A DNA stretch of 47,031 bases. Source: an uncultured Acidimicrobiales bacterium (GTDB taxonomy: Bacteria > Actinomycetota > Acidimicrobiia > Acidimicrobiales > SZUA-35). This document shows positions 7,583-16,223 of the stretch, in pieces; position 1 is the stretch's first letter, and every line of letters begins with the position of its first letter. The DNA lies in the NCBI GenBank assembly GCA_937976305.1, contig CALJSB010000062.1, forward strand, positions 1 through 47,031, written 5' to 3'. Under the pieces are notes generated by a model, which worked only from the letters and a program-made list of their open reading frames with translations, had not been told where the DNA came from and did no database searches. The position numbers and the translations under genes are program-made.

Positions 7583-8409
7583 CCGGACACCGCCGTGTAG
7601 TTGCGCACAGCTCGACGCCACATGATCGACACGCCCGCCACACCGATGCCGATCCACAACGCCTGGGTGAGCAGACCCCGGATCAGTTCTTCGTTCGTGA
7701 CCGGGCCAACCAGCGCCGTGATCGGGAAGCCAAAGGTTGACTCGAAGGGCAGATACCCGGCCACCGTCTGCACCCAATCGGGCATGAGCCGCATCGGCAC
7801 CAACCGACCAGAAAGCAGTAGCTCGGCGGCGAAGAACACCTCGAACGCCGCCGTGATGCGGGTGGTCCAGAACGTCACCATTCCCAGCATCCAGAGCAGC
7901 AACGTGCGGATGAGATAGGCACCCCAGATCGCCACAAAGAACGCCGCAGCTTGGATGACGGTGGGATCGAGTTCGGGCTGAAAGATCAAGGACAGCACGA
8001 TGGCCAGCGGGATCCACAACACAATGACCACGATTTTCCAGCCGGCGAAGTACCCGATGTCGTAGTGGATGGGATGCAGCGGCCGAACGAGCTGACCCGA
8101 GAGCTGCCCTTCACGAATTCGTTGCTCCCATCCGAACGGCGTGAAGACGATGTTCATGTTCCGAACCAGGGTCCACACGATGTAGTAGGCCGCAAAGGCT
8201 CCGGGCGTCAGACCGCCAACGTCACCACCCCGAGCCTCGGCAACCGTCGACCACACCACCAGGTAGATGATCGGCTCGGTGACCATGCCGATCATGTAGA
8301 AGTAGTTGGCTGCCCGATATTGGAACTGCTCGATGATGGCGAGCCGGAACAGCGCCGAATACAAACGGACGAAGGCTCGGGCCCCGCTCTCATACGTCGT
8401 TGCGGTCAC
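7579..8409 (-). CDS. ABC-2 family transporter permease, first subunit
   Basis: A 276-residue membrane protein starting at GTG 8409, overlapping the ATPase gene stop by 4 nt (GTGA). It shares the fold and key signature of its partner (residues about 90-115: NIVFTPFGWEQRIREGQLSGQLVRPLHPIHYDIGYF matches REGTFDYVLTKP in the other). It probably forms a heterodimeric pore with it. The C-terminus MWRRAVRNYTAVSG parallels SWGVRNYSGASA in the second subunit, which suggests origin by duplication. Confidence 0.87.
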   Translation of the reverse strand: MTATTYESGARAFVRLYSALFRLAIIEQFQYRAANYFYMIGMVTEPIIYLVVWSTVAEARGGDVGGLTPGAFAAYYIVWTLVRNMNIVFTPFGWEQRIREGQLSGQLVRPLHPIHYDIGYFAGWKIVVIVLWIPLAIVLSLIFQPELDPTVIQAAAFFVAIWGAYLIRTLLLWMLGMVTFWTTRITAAFEVFFAAELLLSGRLVPMRLMPDWVQTVAGYLPFESTFGFPITALVGPVTNEELIRGLLTQALWIGIGVAGVSIMWRRAVRNYTAVSG

Positions 8410-9371
8410 GCCCCCGCCTCGAAGACCGACTCAATCACGTCATCGATCGGTGGATCAACAACCGTCAGGTCAGACACCGGCTGTTCGGCCAACAACCGAC
8501 CGGTCACGGCGGCGGTGTCGTCTCGGCTGACCCGCAACGTCACCGTGGTCGGAGACTCATCGACGACCTCGCCGTAGGCCCCGAGGTCGGCCGGCTCGGC
8601 CAGCGTCACAACGATGGTCTTCTGCGCTGCGAACCGTTGACTCAACGCGCTGAGGGCGCCGTCGAAAAGCAGCTGACCCTCGTGAATCACGATCACCCGA
8701 TGACACAGCGCCTCGATATCGGCCATGTAGTGGCTGGTCAGCATGATCGACGCGCCGTGCCGGGCGTTGTAGTCGGCCAAGAAGCCGCGAATCCGACGCT
8801 GCATCGTGACATCGAGGCCGAGCGTCGGCTCATCGAGAAAGAGCACGGCTGGTCGATGCAACAGCGAGTTCGCGATCTCGGCTTTCATCCGTTCGCCGAG
8901 CGAGAGCTGGCGAACCGGCTTGTTCACGAGATCAGCGAGATCGAGCAGCTCAATGAGTTCATCACGCTGTTCGAGAAACGCTCCCTCCTGGAGCCGATAG
9001 ATGGCGCGGGTGAGCTCAAAGCTGTCGAGCGCAGGCAGATCCCACTGGAGCTGATTGCGGTTTCCCATCACGAGCGTCATCCGGCTCAGGTACTCGCGCT
9101 CACGTTTGTTGGGAACGTGGCCGAGCACCTCCACCCGCCCAGAGGTCGGGTGGAGGAGCCCGCTCAACATCTTCAGCGTGGTGGTCTTCCCGGCTCCGTT
9201 GGGGCCGAGAAACCCGACGATCTCCCCCTTGGCAACGGAGAAGTTCACATCAGCAACCGCCTCGACGCTGCGGGTCTTCCGGTTGAACAGGCTCGAAAAG
9301 GCAGCCTTCAGGCCCGGGTCACGTTCTGGGACTTCGAAGGTCTTATTCAGTTGTTCGACGGTGATCACCAC
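8406..9371 (-). CDS. ABC transporter ATP-binding protein (ABC-2 exporter type)
   Basis: A 321-residue cytoplasmic ATPase with Walker A GPNGAGKTTT (near residue 54), signature LSLGERMKAE, Walker B AVLFLDEPTLGLD and the switch histidine in LTSHYMAD. A C-terminal 70-residue domain is of the type found in NatA/daunorubicin-exporter ATPases. GTG 9371 or GTG 9368 could be the start. The insertion FNRKTRSVEAVADVNFSV and the two following DUF990-like permeases match the three-gene ABC-2 exporter layout. Its neighbour upstream is an LLM oxidoreductase, 46 nt away on the same strand, so co-transcription is possible. It is not the missing ATPase of the sugar importer, whose family differs. Confidence 0.92.
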   Translation of the reverse strand: MVITVEQLNKTFEVPERDPGLKAAFSSLFNRKTRSVEAVADVNFSVAKGEIVGFLGPNGAGKTTTLKMLSGLLHPTSGRVEVLGHVPNKREREYLSRMTLVMGNRNQLQWDLPALDSFELTRAIYRLQEGAFLEQRDELIELLDLADLVNKPVRQLSLGERMKAEIANSLLHRPAVLFLDEPTLGLDVTMQRRIRGFLADYNARHGASIMLTSHYMADIEALCHRVIVIHEGQLLFDGALSALSQRFAAQKTIVVTLAEPADLGAYGEVVDESPTTVTLRVSRDDTAAVTGRLLAEQPVSDLTVVDPPIDDVIESVFEAGA

Positions 9372-9417
9372 GACAGCGAGACGCTAGCCGTCGCTCGTCG
9401 ACCGGACCGGCGGTTTC

Positions 9418-10590
9418 TCAGGCCTGCGGCGACGCGAGCTCGACCCCGATGCGAGGCAAGACCTCGTCGGCCAGCAGATGCATCTGCTCGTCCATCTGCT
9501 CTCGGGTCAGACCGGGAAAGTCGGGGAACAGAAGGAGCCGCTCGAAGCCGAGACGCTCCGCAAACGAACCGAGGTGATCGGCGACCTGTTCGATCGAGCC
9601 GATGGCCATGGTGCCCTCGTTGATCGTCTCTTCGACAGACGGCCGATAGTCGAACGGCACCTCGCCACCCTTGTAGTGCTTGAACCGTCCGTAGGGCGAC
9701 AGAAACTTCACGTACTCATCGTGCCCGTCACGTCCGGACGCGATCGCGGCCTCGGTCGTAACACCAACGTGGGTGTTCACGTGGTAGGCCCGACCCTCGC
9801 CTCGGTCGAGTTCACGCCCTGCTGCGGCCGCCCGTTCGCCAAACTGGTCCCATGCCGTCGCAATTCGGTCGAGGGGCCCACCAGACATGATGCCGATGTG
9901 GCCCGAGCGTGCCGCGTAGTCGATCGTGGGCGGCGAGGTCACCGGCTGATAGATGTCGGGAAGCGTCGGGTAGGAGCTGGGTTTCGGCACCAGCGTCAGA
10001 TCCTGCACCGTCGAGCCACGGTCGGGAATCCCTGGTGGCGGGAAGACAAAGTGCTTGCCCGTATAGCTGAAGCGCTCCTGGCCCCACGCAAGCCGAATGA
10101 CTTCCATGGCCTCTTCGAAGAGTTCCCGGTTGCGACGCTCTTGTTCTTCTGCCATCTCGTTATCGCCGGAGGCAACCACGCCGCCGAGTGTCTCCGCTTC
10201 ACGAGGCACGGTGCCGCGCCCGACACCAAAGATCATGCGACCCCGCGTGAGAATGTCGGCCACGGCGAAGTCTTCGGCAAGCCGCAACGGGTGCCACTGC
10301 GGCACCACGTTGAAGGCTTGACCAAACGAGATCTGCTTCGTCAGCGATGCGAGGTGTTGGCCGAACTGAATCAGATTCGGGACGACCTCGTAGCCCTCGT
10401 ACTGAAAGTGATGCTCGGTGAGCCAGAGCGCACTGAACCCGAGCCGATCGGCCGTCTGAGCCCAGTGCTCAAGGTTCTCGTAACACTCGATCACCGCGTC
10501 GTTGCCAACTCGCCGATCAACCGGCATCGGTGGGCCGGCGCCAGCATCCGGCATCGGAACCGTGCAGTAGAAGTGCACATCAACGTCCAT
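9418..10590 (-). CDS. LLM-class flavin-dependent oxidoreductase
   Basis: A 390-residue member of the bacterial luciferase-like monooxygenase family, with a TIM barrel using reduced FMN or F420. Visible family segments are FSALWLTEHHFQYEGYEVVPNLIQF, SFGQAFNVVPQWHPLRLAEDFAVADILTRGRMIFGVGRGTVPREAE and the C-terminal GSIEQVADHLGSFAERLGFERLLLF. The start is set at ATG 10590 (MDVDVHFYCT) because a -10-like TACGGT lies 7 nt upstream; the longer frame to 10683 lacks support. It is divergent from ppa. The substrate is unknown. Confidence 0.88.
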   Translation of the reverse strand: MDVDVHFYCTVPMPDAGAGPPMPVDRRVGNDAVIECYENLEHWAQTADRLGFSALWLTEHHFQYEGYEVVPNLIQFGQHLASLTKQISFGQAFNVVPQWHPLRLAEDFAVADILTRGRMIFGVGRGTVPREAETLGGVVASGDNEMAEEQERRNRELFEEAMEVIRLAWGQERFSYTGKHFVFPPPGIPDRGSTVQDLTLVPKPSSYPTLPDIYQPVTSPPTIDYAARSGHIGIMSGGPLDRIATAWDQFGERAAAAGRELDRGEGRAYHVNTHVGVTTEAAIASGRDGHDEYVKFLSPYGRFKHYKGGEVPFDYRPSVEETINEGTMAIGSIEQVADHLGSFAERLGFERLLLFPDFPGLTREQMDEQMHLLADEVLPRIGVELASPQA

Positions 10591-10597
10591 GGCCGCC

Positions 10598-10603
10598 ACC
10601 GTA
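10598..10603 (-). promoter_or_regulatory. -10 box, leaderless LLM oxidoreductase gene
   Basis: TACGGT on the minus strand, 7 nt before the ATG at 10590. A transcript would start at or beside the start codon. Confidence 0.45.
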
Positions 10604-10693
10604 GGAGTCCTCTGTTGCCTACGCATATCCGCCGAGTGACTTCCTGGCGGTGGCGCACGAGATGCGTCACCCAGAGCGGGCACCTGGTGCGAC

Positions 10694-10699
10694 TACCGT
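10694..10699 (+). promoter_or_regulatory. -10 box, leaderless ppa gene
   Basis: TACCGT followed by exactly 6 nt and the ppa ATG at 10706. No purine-rich ribosome site lies between them. Confidence 0.55.
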
Positions 10700-10705
10700 T
10701 GGACG

Positions 10706-11338
10706 ATGAGCCAGAACTTCGATCGGTTTCGAGCCCACCCCTGGCACGGGTTGGCCGTTGGCGAGGATGCCCCATCTGTCGTCGAGGCCTACATCGAGAT
10801 CACGCCGTTCGATGCCGTCAAGTACGAAATCGACAAGCGCACCGGCTACCTGCGCGTCGACCGGCCGCAGGGCAGCTCGGCCCTCCCCCCGACCCTCTAT
10901 GGGTTCATCCCTCGCACGTACTGTGCCGACCGAGTCGCGGCCCTCACCCCTCGGGCCGACACGGGTGATCTCGACCCTCTCGACATCTGTGTGTTGAGCC
11001 AGCAACGCATCACACGAGCCGAGGTCGTTCTGAGTGCTCGGGTTGTCGGCGGCATACGGCTACTCGACGACGGCGAGGCTGACGACAAGATCGTGGCGTG
11101 TCTCACCAGCGACACTGTCTTCGATTTCGCAAAGGACCTCAAGCAACTGCCGACCGCTGTGGTCAACCGGCTCGTCCACTATTTCGCGACCTACAAGATG
11201 GACGTGGCAGGGACGGGTGAGAACTCAATCGAAGTCGTGGGCACCTACAACGCTGAAGAGGCCAGGGCGGTCGTCCAGGCTTCGATGGACGACTACAACG
11301 AGAAGTTCCCGGTGGCCGATCGTCGGGCCACCGACTAA
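10706..11338 (+). CDS. ppa: Inorganic pyrophosphatase (family I)
   Basis: A 210-residue soluble Mg-dependent enzyme hydrolysing PPi to two phosphates. Recognisable active-site blocks in order are KYEIDKRTGYLRVDR (Lys, Glu), YGFIPRTYC (Tyr), the metal-binding DLDPLDI (Asp triplet), DGEADDKIVAC and HYFATYKMD (Tyr-Lys). The second position of the DxDPxD motif is Leu where Gly or Ser is usual, but all three aspartates are kept. It is longer than the typical 160-175 residues through its N-terminal 15 residues and extra loops. It converges with the histidine kinase gene, 34 nt away. Confidence 0.93.
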   Translation: MSQNFDRFRAHPWHGLAVGEDAPSVVEAYIEITPFDAVKYEIDKRTGYLRVDRPQGSSALPPTLYGFIPRTYCADRVAALTPRADTGDLDPLDICVLSQQRITRAEVVLSARVVGGIRLLDDGEADDKIVACLTSDTVFDFAKDLKQLPTAVVNRLVHYFATYKMDVAGTGENSIEVVGTYNAEEARAVVQASMDDYNEKFPVADRRATD

Positions 11339-11372
11339 CTCCGCACCGACGAAGTCAGCAACATCGGGTTGC

Positions 11373-12557
11373 TCAGCTACTCGGCAAATTGGGCTGATAC
11401 GGCAAGCGAACCGTCACGAGTGCTCCACCGGATGCCTGATTGGCGGCTGAACATGTCCCGCCGTGCAGTTCGACCATGGTGCGGGCGATTGCCATGCCGA
11501 GCCCGGCAGACCCCGACCGATCGCCACGCTTGAATCGTTCGAAGACGTGATCGATGACACCGGGGTCAAAGCCTGGGCCGTCATCGGCGATATCGATTCG
11601 AGCGAATCCAGCTTCGCGAGCCGTGGTGATGACCACCTTGTCCGCCCGCGCGGCTGCGTTGCGGACGAGGTTGTCGACGACCTGACGGATCAGGTTGTAG
11701 TCAGCCTCAACAACGACAGCCTCACCGACGCTGGCTTCGATGATGGCGCCATCCACACGCATGGCGCTTGCGACTTCCTCGGACAGAAGGTCGAGCCGCA
11801 GAGGTGCAATCCGAGGCTGGGCTTGGCCCGCTTCCATGCGGGCAAACTCGAGGAGCTCACCCACCGATGCACCGGCCCGTTCGGTTGCCACGAGAATCTC
11901 TTCGAGCGACTCGCGGTATTCGGGGGCATCGCGGTCGCGAGCCAACGCGTGGCCAGCCGACGCCTGGATGATCGAAAGCGGCGTGCGGAGTTCATGCGCG
12001 GCGTCTGCGATGAAGTCGCGATTCACGTCATGGGCTCGCTGAATCGGTTGACGCATTCGAGCGATGGCGAGATAGGCGATGAACCCTCCGAGCAGCGACA
12101 TTGCTACGGCGACCGCAGCCCACGTCAGTCGAGCCTGTTGGATGGTCATGGCTTCCTGGTCGCGCCCGATCACTGTGAGGATCACCGTTCGTTCGCCGAC
12201 AAATTGCGAGACGGCCAACCACTTGCCGTCGAACTCGTACTCACGAACGAGTTCGCCTCCGGCCTGCACCGGCGTTGTCAACGTGAGCACCTGGGGGGTC
12301 GTCCACGTTTGGCCGACCGGTTCCCAGAAACCATCCTCAGGCACGGCGACCCAGACGTTGCCAGGCAAGTTCGTTGTATCGGTGCGCCACGCAATCATCG
12401 TCTCGTCGATTCGAGCCCGTGCCTGCAAGTAGGTGTCCTGTTTGGCGTTGTCGCGATCACTCGTGAACGAGCGGTAGGCCAACGGCCCAACAAAGGCAAG
12501 CGTGACGAGCGATGCCAGGAGGGCCCCCAAGAATCGCCTCGAGTCGAAGCCGCGCAT
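11373..12557 (-). CDS. Two-component sensor histidine kinase (HisKA/HATPase_c)
   Basis: A 394-residue membrane sensor. Membrane segment 1 is at about residues 8-28 and segment 2 at about 143-167 (AAVAVAMSLLGGFIAYLAI), enclosing a roughly 115-residue extracytoplasmic sensor. The phospho-acceptor box is FIADAAHELRTPLSIIQAS (His near 187). An N box (LVRNAAARA), DIADDGPGFDPG and GSAGLGMAIARTMVELHGG follow, binding ATP. The ATG at 12557 overlaps the response-regulator stop (TGATG), so the two are translated together; a TTG one codon earlier is the alternative. The signal is unknown. Confidence 0.93.
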   Translation of the reverse strand: MRGFDSRRFLGALLASLVTLAFVGPLAYRSFTSDRDNAKQDTYLQARARIDETMIAWRTDTTNLPGNVWVAVPEDGFWEPVGQTWTTPQVLTLTTPVQAGGELVREYEFDGKWLAVSQFVGERTVILTVIGRDQEAMTIQQARLTWAAVAVAMSLLGGFIAYLAIARMRQPIQRAHDVNRDFIADAAHELRTPLSIIQASAGHALARDRDAPEYRESLEEILVATERAGASVGELLEFARMEAGQAQPRIAPLRLDLLSEEVASAMRVDGAIIEASVGEAVVVEADYNLIRQVVDNLVRNAAARADKVVITTAREAGFARIDIADDGPGFDPGVIDHVFERFKRGDRSGSAGLGMAIARTMVELHGGTCSAANQASGGALVTVRLPYQPNLPSS

Positions 12558-13237
12558 CAAGCGGCCACGTCATCGTTCATCCGGTAGCCAACACCACGCA
12601 CGGTTTCGATCGGATCTTCCATGCCCGGAAGCTCGAGCTTCCTCCGAACGTTGGCGATGTGCACGTCGACGACGTTGGACAACCCGTCGTAGTTCGCATC
12701 CCACACGTGCTCCAGCAGCTTCTCGCGGCTGACCACACCACCGGCGTTGCGCATGAGGTACTCCAGCAAGGAAAACTCCCGAGCGGTCAAGGGAACCATG
12801 ATGGCACCGCGCCACACCGTGTGCGATGCCGGGTCGAGACTGACGCTGCTCACTTCGAGGATCGGGCCCGATGCATCTTTGGGTCGACGCAGCAGAGCTC
12901 GCACCCGAGCAGCCAGCTCCGGGTAGGCAAACGGCTTCGTGAGATAGTCGTCTGCCCCCGCATCGAGGCCAGCAACTTTGTCCGAGACGCCATCTCGAGC
13001 GGTCAGCATGAGGATCGGGAGACCAAGCTTGTTCTCACGAATTGTGCGACAGAGATCGAGCCCATCGCCATCAGGCAGACCGATGTCGAGCACCGCAAGG
13101 TCGTACTCGTGGATTGAGATCTGGTCCCGAGCGCTGTGCACCGTGCTCACACTGTCGACGGCGTAGCCCTCTTCGGAGAGGCCCCTCTCCAAAACCCGCG
13201 CCAGCGGGCGATCATCTTCCACCAGAAGCAGCCGCAC
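12557..13237 (-). CDS. OmpR/PhoB-family response regulator
   Basis: A 226-residue regulator. The receiver domain (residues 1-115) has the acidic pair Glu7-Asp8, phospho-acceptor Asp51 (YDLAVLDIGLPDGDG), Thr79 and Lys101 (DDYLTKPF). The winged-helix DNA-binding domain (about 128-222) ends VDVHIANVRRKLELPGMEDPIETVRGVGYRM. It starts at GTG 13237. The histidine kinase follows directly with a 1-nt overlap. It likely controls itself and other genes; the 565-bp gap upstream is the nearest candidate target region. Confidence 0.94.
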   Translation of the reverse strand: MRLLLVEDDRPLARVLERGLSEEGYAVDSVSTVHSARDQISIHEYDLAVLDIGLPDGDGLDLCRTIRENKLGLPILMLTARDGVSDKVAGLDAGADDYLTKPFAYPELAARVRALLRRPKDASGPILEVSSVSLDPASHTVWRGAIMVPLTAREFSLLEYLMRNAGGVVSREKLLEHVWDANYDGLSNVVDVHIANVRRKLELPGMEDPIETVRGVGYRMNDDVAA

Positions 13238-13537
13238 TTGGACAGTGTGGCGTCAAAAGGGTCGCGACGGCATCTTTTGGCTTACCCAAAGGGATAGGTG
13301 ATTTCACTTGGTTGGCGGTGGGAGGCGCATCGACAACATGCTGGAAACAGCCTCTATCAAAGCGTTTTGGGGTGCTGTGGAGAACATGAAGAGAGAATGA
13401 AGGGCGTCTTCACCATCGATTCATCGACCATTGCGTACCTTGCAATCCATGGCCATCTCTGACTCCAAGTACGGCGTCGGATCAGTTGTTGAGACGGATC
13501 CGGTTCGTGCCCGGACCCCTCATGTGCTGCGTAGCGC

Positions 13538-13569
13538 CAACCCGACACAACACCATCCCCGTCGGGTTG
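13538..13569. other. Stem-loop, 9-bp perfect stem
   Basis: CAACCCGAC (13538-13546) pairs with GTCGGGTTG (13561-13569) across a 14-nt loop. That loop carries most of one copy of the 15-bp direct repeat of this gap. Confidence 0.5.
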
Positions 13570-13681
13570 AGCGTCTCGCGGCGGCCAGTTCTCCGCGGCA
13601 AGCGATCGCCACCTACGTTGGCCATCGCCCCGCACCAAGAACGCCAGTGGCACCTCCAACACCATCCCCGTGCCTGCTGGC

Positions 13682-13726
13682 GCTCCGGCGCGAGTCGACC
13701 CCCCATGGGTCACCTCGCGCCGGAGC
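13682..13726. other. Long stem-loop, 13 + 5 bp
   Basis: GCTCCGGCGCGAG (13682-13694) pairs perfectly with 13714-13726. Inside, after a 2x2 internal loop, GACCC pairs with GGGTC around the loop CCCAT. It begins 10 nt after the second copy of the direct repeat. Confidence 0.6.
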
Positions 13727-13791
13727 ACACCTCTCAACGACCTGACGCACCACAACACGGTGCTTCCTGCTCGGAGGCAACGACGGTTCGT

Positions 13792-13797
13792 TACGAT
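13792..13797 (+). promoter_or_regulatory. -10 box, leaderless membrane-protein gene
   Basis: TACGAT is followed by 6 nt and GTG 13804. This spacing decides the start among GTG 13804, 13807 and 13816. A GGAGG at 13773-13777 is too far upstream to serve as a ribosome site. Confidence 0.45.
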
Positions 13798-13803
13798 GTC
13801 GGC

Positions 13804-15147
13804 GTGGTGGCAATTGTGAAGAATGTCCAAGTTCGACCGCGCACAGCATGGAGTGTTGCCACATCGTTGGGCGCCCTCACTTTGTTCGTTGCGATCGCTT
13901 CGATCACTGTTGGTCTCAGCGGTGCGCTGGCTCAAACAAACGCCGAGGTCGCCGAGGTCGTCGACAGCACCGGGCGATTCGTCGAATTCGATGTCGATGC
14001 TGACCTCGAGGCAGCCATCCAACGAGCCAACGAGGCCAACATCGGCTTCATCTGGCTTGGGCAATCGGGTGGCGACGCAGAGCTCGTCGCCACGGGTGTG
14101 CGGGGTGCCCTCGGTGAGATGAACTCGAGATACATCACCGTCGTCGTGCTCAACAACGATGGTGTGTGGGTCGATTCTCGCGACGGGGCGAGTGCCACAG
14201 CAGCAGCCAACGAATCGTTCAGCAGCTTCCTTGCTGGTGACGTGGCCGGTGGCCTCGACACGGTCACCTCGGTGATGTCTGGGGGCACACCATCACAAGA
14301 TTCGACCGCCACCACAGCTGGCTCGGCGACAGCCAATGACGCCAACAACACAGGCTCGACCGCAACCGGTGACCGCACCTCCGAATCTGGCGGGAGCTTC
14401 CCGTGGTTGTTCCTCGCCATCCTCGCGGTGCTCGGGTTTCTCGCCTTCCGCTTCTTCAATGGCCGAAGGCGGGCCAGCAAGGGAGCAGCGCTCGACATGG
14501 AACGCGACCGGGTTGAGATTCGGGAGCAGCTTCGGGACAACGCCGACCGGGTGATCGAACTCGGTGATCGAGCGATCGCACATGGCGACGCCGAACTGAT
14601 TCGCATGTATGAAGAGGCGAGTGAGGCCTACCAGCACGTCAGCCTGTCGATCGACGGTGCCAAGACGGCCGAAGAGGTCGACAAGCTCGACGAGGCCATC
14701 GACGAGGCGGAGTGGAAGTTCGAGGTCATCGAAGCTCGAATCGAAGGCCGACCAGAACCAACGTCTCCAGCTGATCTCGACCCGCCTCCGCCGACGGGCC
14801 CGTCCGCCCCGCAGCCGGGCGGGCAAGCACCGGCACCATCAGGCGGGACCGTGACGCGAAGAGGACGGACCATTCCTCCACTTGGTTCGCCCCGAGACAG
14901 ACCAGCACTCGGACGAGACGAGAACATCCTCACCGAGCGTCAACGTGCCCCCCAAACTCGCCGGCGCTCTGGGGGCGGCGGGATCGGTCGAATGCTCACG
15001 GGCAGTGCCGGACGAATGATCATGAGCGTGTTGGCGTCTCTGCTTCTCGGCGGCCTCGGCAACCGGGGTGGCTCGCAACGCACCCGACGTCGACGGTCGA
15101 GCGGCTACGGCGGCTCCCTCGGCGGCGGCGTCCTGAGAAACCGCTAG
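13804..15147 (+). CDS. Membrane protein with TPM-like N-terminal domain and Gly/Arg-rich tail
   Basis: A 447-residue protein. A hydrophobic N-terminal segment (about residues 16-40) precedes an extracytoplasmic domain of about 110 residues (LEAAIQRANEANIGFIWLGQ... RYITVVVLNNDGVWVDSRD) that distantly resembles TPM/YgcG or Rv1476-like domains. A Ser/Thr/Asn-rich linker follows, then a membrane segment (FPWLFLAILAVLGFLAFRFF), a charged helical, coiled-coil-like region (about 225-310), a Pro-rich stretch, and a Gly/Arg-rich C-terminus with a short hydrophobic patch. I do not recognise a named family for the whole protein. The role is unknown, possibly in the cell envelope. Confidence 0.72.
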   Translation: MVAIVKNVQVRPRTAWSVATSLGALTLFVAIASITVGLSGALAQTNAEVAEVVDSTGRFVEFDVDADLEAAIQRANEANIGFIWLGQSGGDAELVATGVRGALGEMNSRYITVVVLNNDGVWVDSRDGASATAAANESFSSFLAGDVAGGLDTVTSVMSGGTPSQDSTATTAGSATANDANNTGSTATGDRTSESGGSFPWLFLAILAVLGFLAFRFFNGRRRASKGAALDMERDRVEIREQLRDNADRVIELGDRAIAHGDAELIRMYEEASEAYQHVSLSIDGAKTAEEVDKLDEAIDEAEWKFEVIEARIEGRPEPTSPADLDPPPPTGPSAPQPGGQAPAPSGGTVTRRGRTIPPLGSPRDRPALGRDENILTERQRAPQTRRRSGGGGIGRMLTGSAGRMIMSVLASLLLGGLGNRGGSQRTRRRRSSGYGGSLGGGVLRNR

Positions 15148-15162
15148 CCACTATCCGCGTCA

Positions 15163-16017
15163 GTGTCACACCCCGACCCCATGATGGAGAACATGGCAGA
15201 GGCACCTTCCCATCTTTCGCCGTCCTCGGCGTCAGCGTTCGACCACTGTCCACGTCGCTGGAAGTTCAAATACGTCGACCGTCTCCCTGAGCCTCCGGGT
15301 CAGGCGGCCGTCGTCGGCACATTCGCGCACGAGGTCCTTGAGCACCTCTGTGGCCTGCCCGCCCCCGAGCGCACGCTCGACACGGCAAAGACCCTCGCCC
15401 GTGAGCTGTGGCCGGCGCAGGAAGCCGCCGGGGATTTCCAGCTGTTGCAGCTCGACGACGACCAAGCACGATCATTCCGCTGGCAGGCATGGCTGGCGAT
15501 TGCGGGGCTGTGGGATCTCGAAGATCCCGCCACCGTCGATGTGGTTGCCACCGAACAGAAGGTCACCGCGCAACTCGGCGATGTGCCGTTCCTCGGCATC
15601 GTCGATCGGCTCGATCGCATCAACGGCAAGCTCGTGGTGAGCGACTACAAATCCGGCACTCTTCCCCGGGTTCGGTGGCGCGAAGACAAACTGCAGCAGG
15701 TGGTGCTGTATGCGGCGGCGGTCGAGGTCACCGAGGGTGAACAACCCGAAACAGCTCGCCTGCTGTATCTCGGTCAGCGTGCCATTGATGTCACCGTGAC
15801 CGATCGCAGGATCGAGGAAGCGACCGACCAGCTCAACACCACCTGGGATGGCATCACCTCGGCCTGCTCAGCAGGTGATTTCAAAGCCAAGCCCGGTGTC
15901 CTGTGCGGCTGGTGCCCGTTTGCTGAGGCCTGCCCAGAAGGAAAAGCCGAGCTTCTGCAGCGCCACGCGGCCGGAAAGCTCCCCGCCCACGCGCCGGCAA
16001 CAGCCCTCGTCGCCTAG
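15163..16017 (+). CDS. Cas4/RecB-like PD-(D/E)XK nuclease with Fe-S cysteines
   Basis: A 284-residue RecB-family exonuclease domain. The N-terminal LSPSSASAFDHCPRRWKFKYVDRL supplies Cys29. The catalytic core has GIVDRLDRI followed by LVVSDYKSG (Asp161, Lys163). A QxxxY-like helix is LQQVVLYAAAV. The C-terminal CGWCPFAEAC gives Cys248, Cys251 and Cys257. One N-terminal plus three C-terminal cysteines is the 4Fe-4S arrangement of Cas4 and AddB. It acts on DNA ends, presumably in repair. The start is uncertain: GTG 15163, ATG 15181, or ATG 15193 with GGAG close before it. No CRISPR or helicase gene lies nearby, so its partner is unknown. Confidence 0.87.
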   Translation: MSHPDPMMENMAEAPSHLSPSSASAFDHCPRRWKFKYVDRLPEPPGQAAVVGTFAHEVLEHLCGLPAPERTLDTAKTLARELWPAQEAAGDFQLLQLDDDQARSFRWQAWLAIAGLWDLEDPATVDVVATEQKVTAQLGDVPFLGIVDRLDRINGKLVVSDYKSGTLPRVRWREDKLQQVVLYAAAVEVTEGEQPETARLLYLGQRAIDVTVTDRRIEEATDQLNTTWDGITSACSAGDFKAKPGVLCGWCPFAEACPEGKAELLQRHAAGKLPAHAPATALVA

Positions 16018-16223
16018 GTCCTCCCGGGTTCCCGAACCCTCGGCGCAAGCTCAACCCTCTGACGACACCCGTTGCCATCCCCAAAGCCGGGGATTCACGA
16101 CTGGGAGTATTCACCCAGACACACTTCGCGACTCAAGGATTCGGCGAAACGTCCGAAAACTCGTAGGTATCGATGAAAGCTCCCACCGTGGGGCTGCGGC
16201 GGATTCAACGGAGAACCGGGCAA

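Larger units (their letters stand above)
13238..13803. other. Gene-free divergent gap with two hairpins
   Basis: About 565 bp between the response regulator (minus) and the membrane protein gene (plus). No reading frame here has convincing codon character or family similarity. It contains two stem-loops (described separately). A 15-bp direct repeat, CAACACCATCCCCGT, occurs at 13548-13562 and 13657-13671. It could hold regulator binding sites or a non-coding RNA. Confidence 0.5.

Noticed and set aside
7583-8017. N-terminal extension of the second ABC-2 permease frame
   Set aside because: This stretch is the coding region of the first permease in another frame of the same strand; the ATGA overlap at 7579-7582 gives the true start.
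8406-9371. ATPase as the missing partner of the sugar importer
   Set aside because: Its C-terminal domain and operon partners are of the ABC-2 exporter type; sugar-importer ATPases have a different regulatory domain.
13431-13745. 104-codon plus-strand frame and overlapping minus-strand frames in the 13.2-13.8 kb gap
   Set aside because: Composition is Pro/Arg/Thr-rich shadow type, there is no ribosome site or family match, and stems interrupt it.
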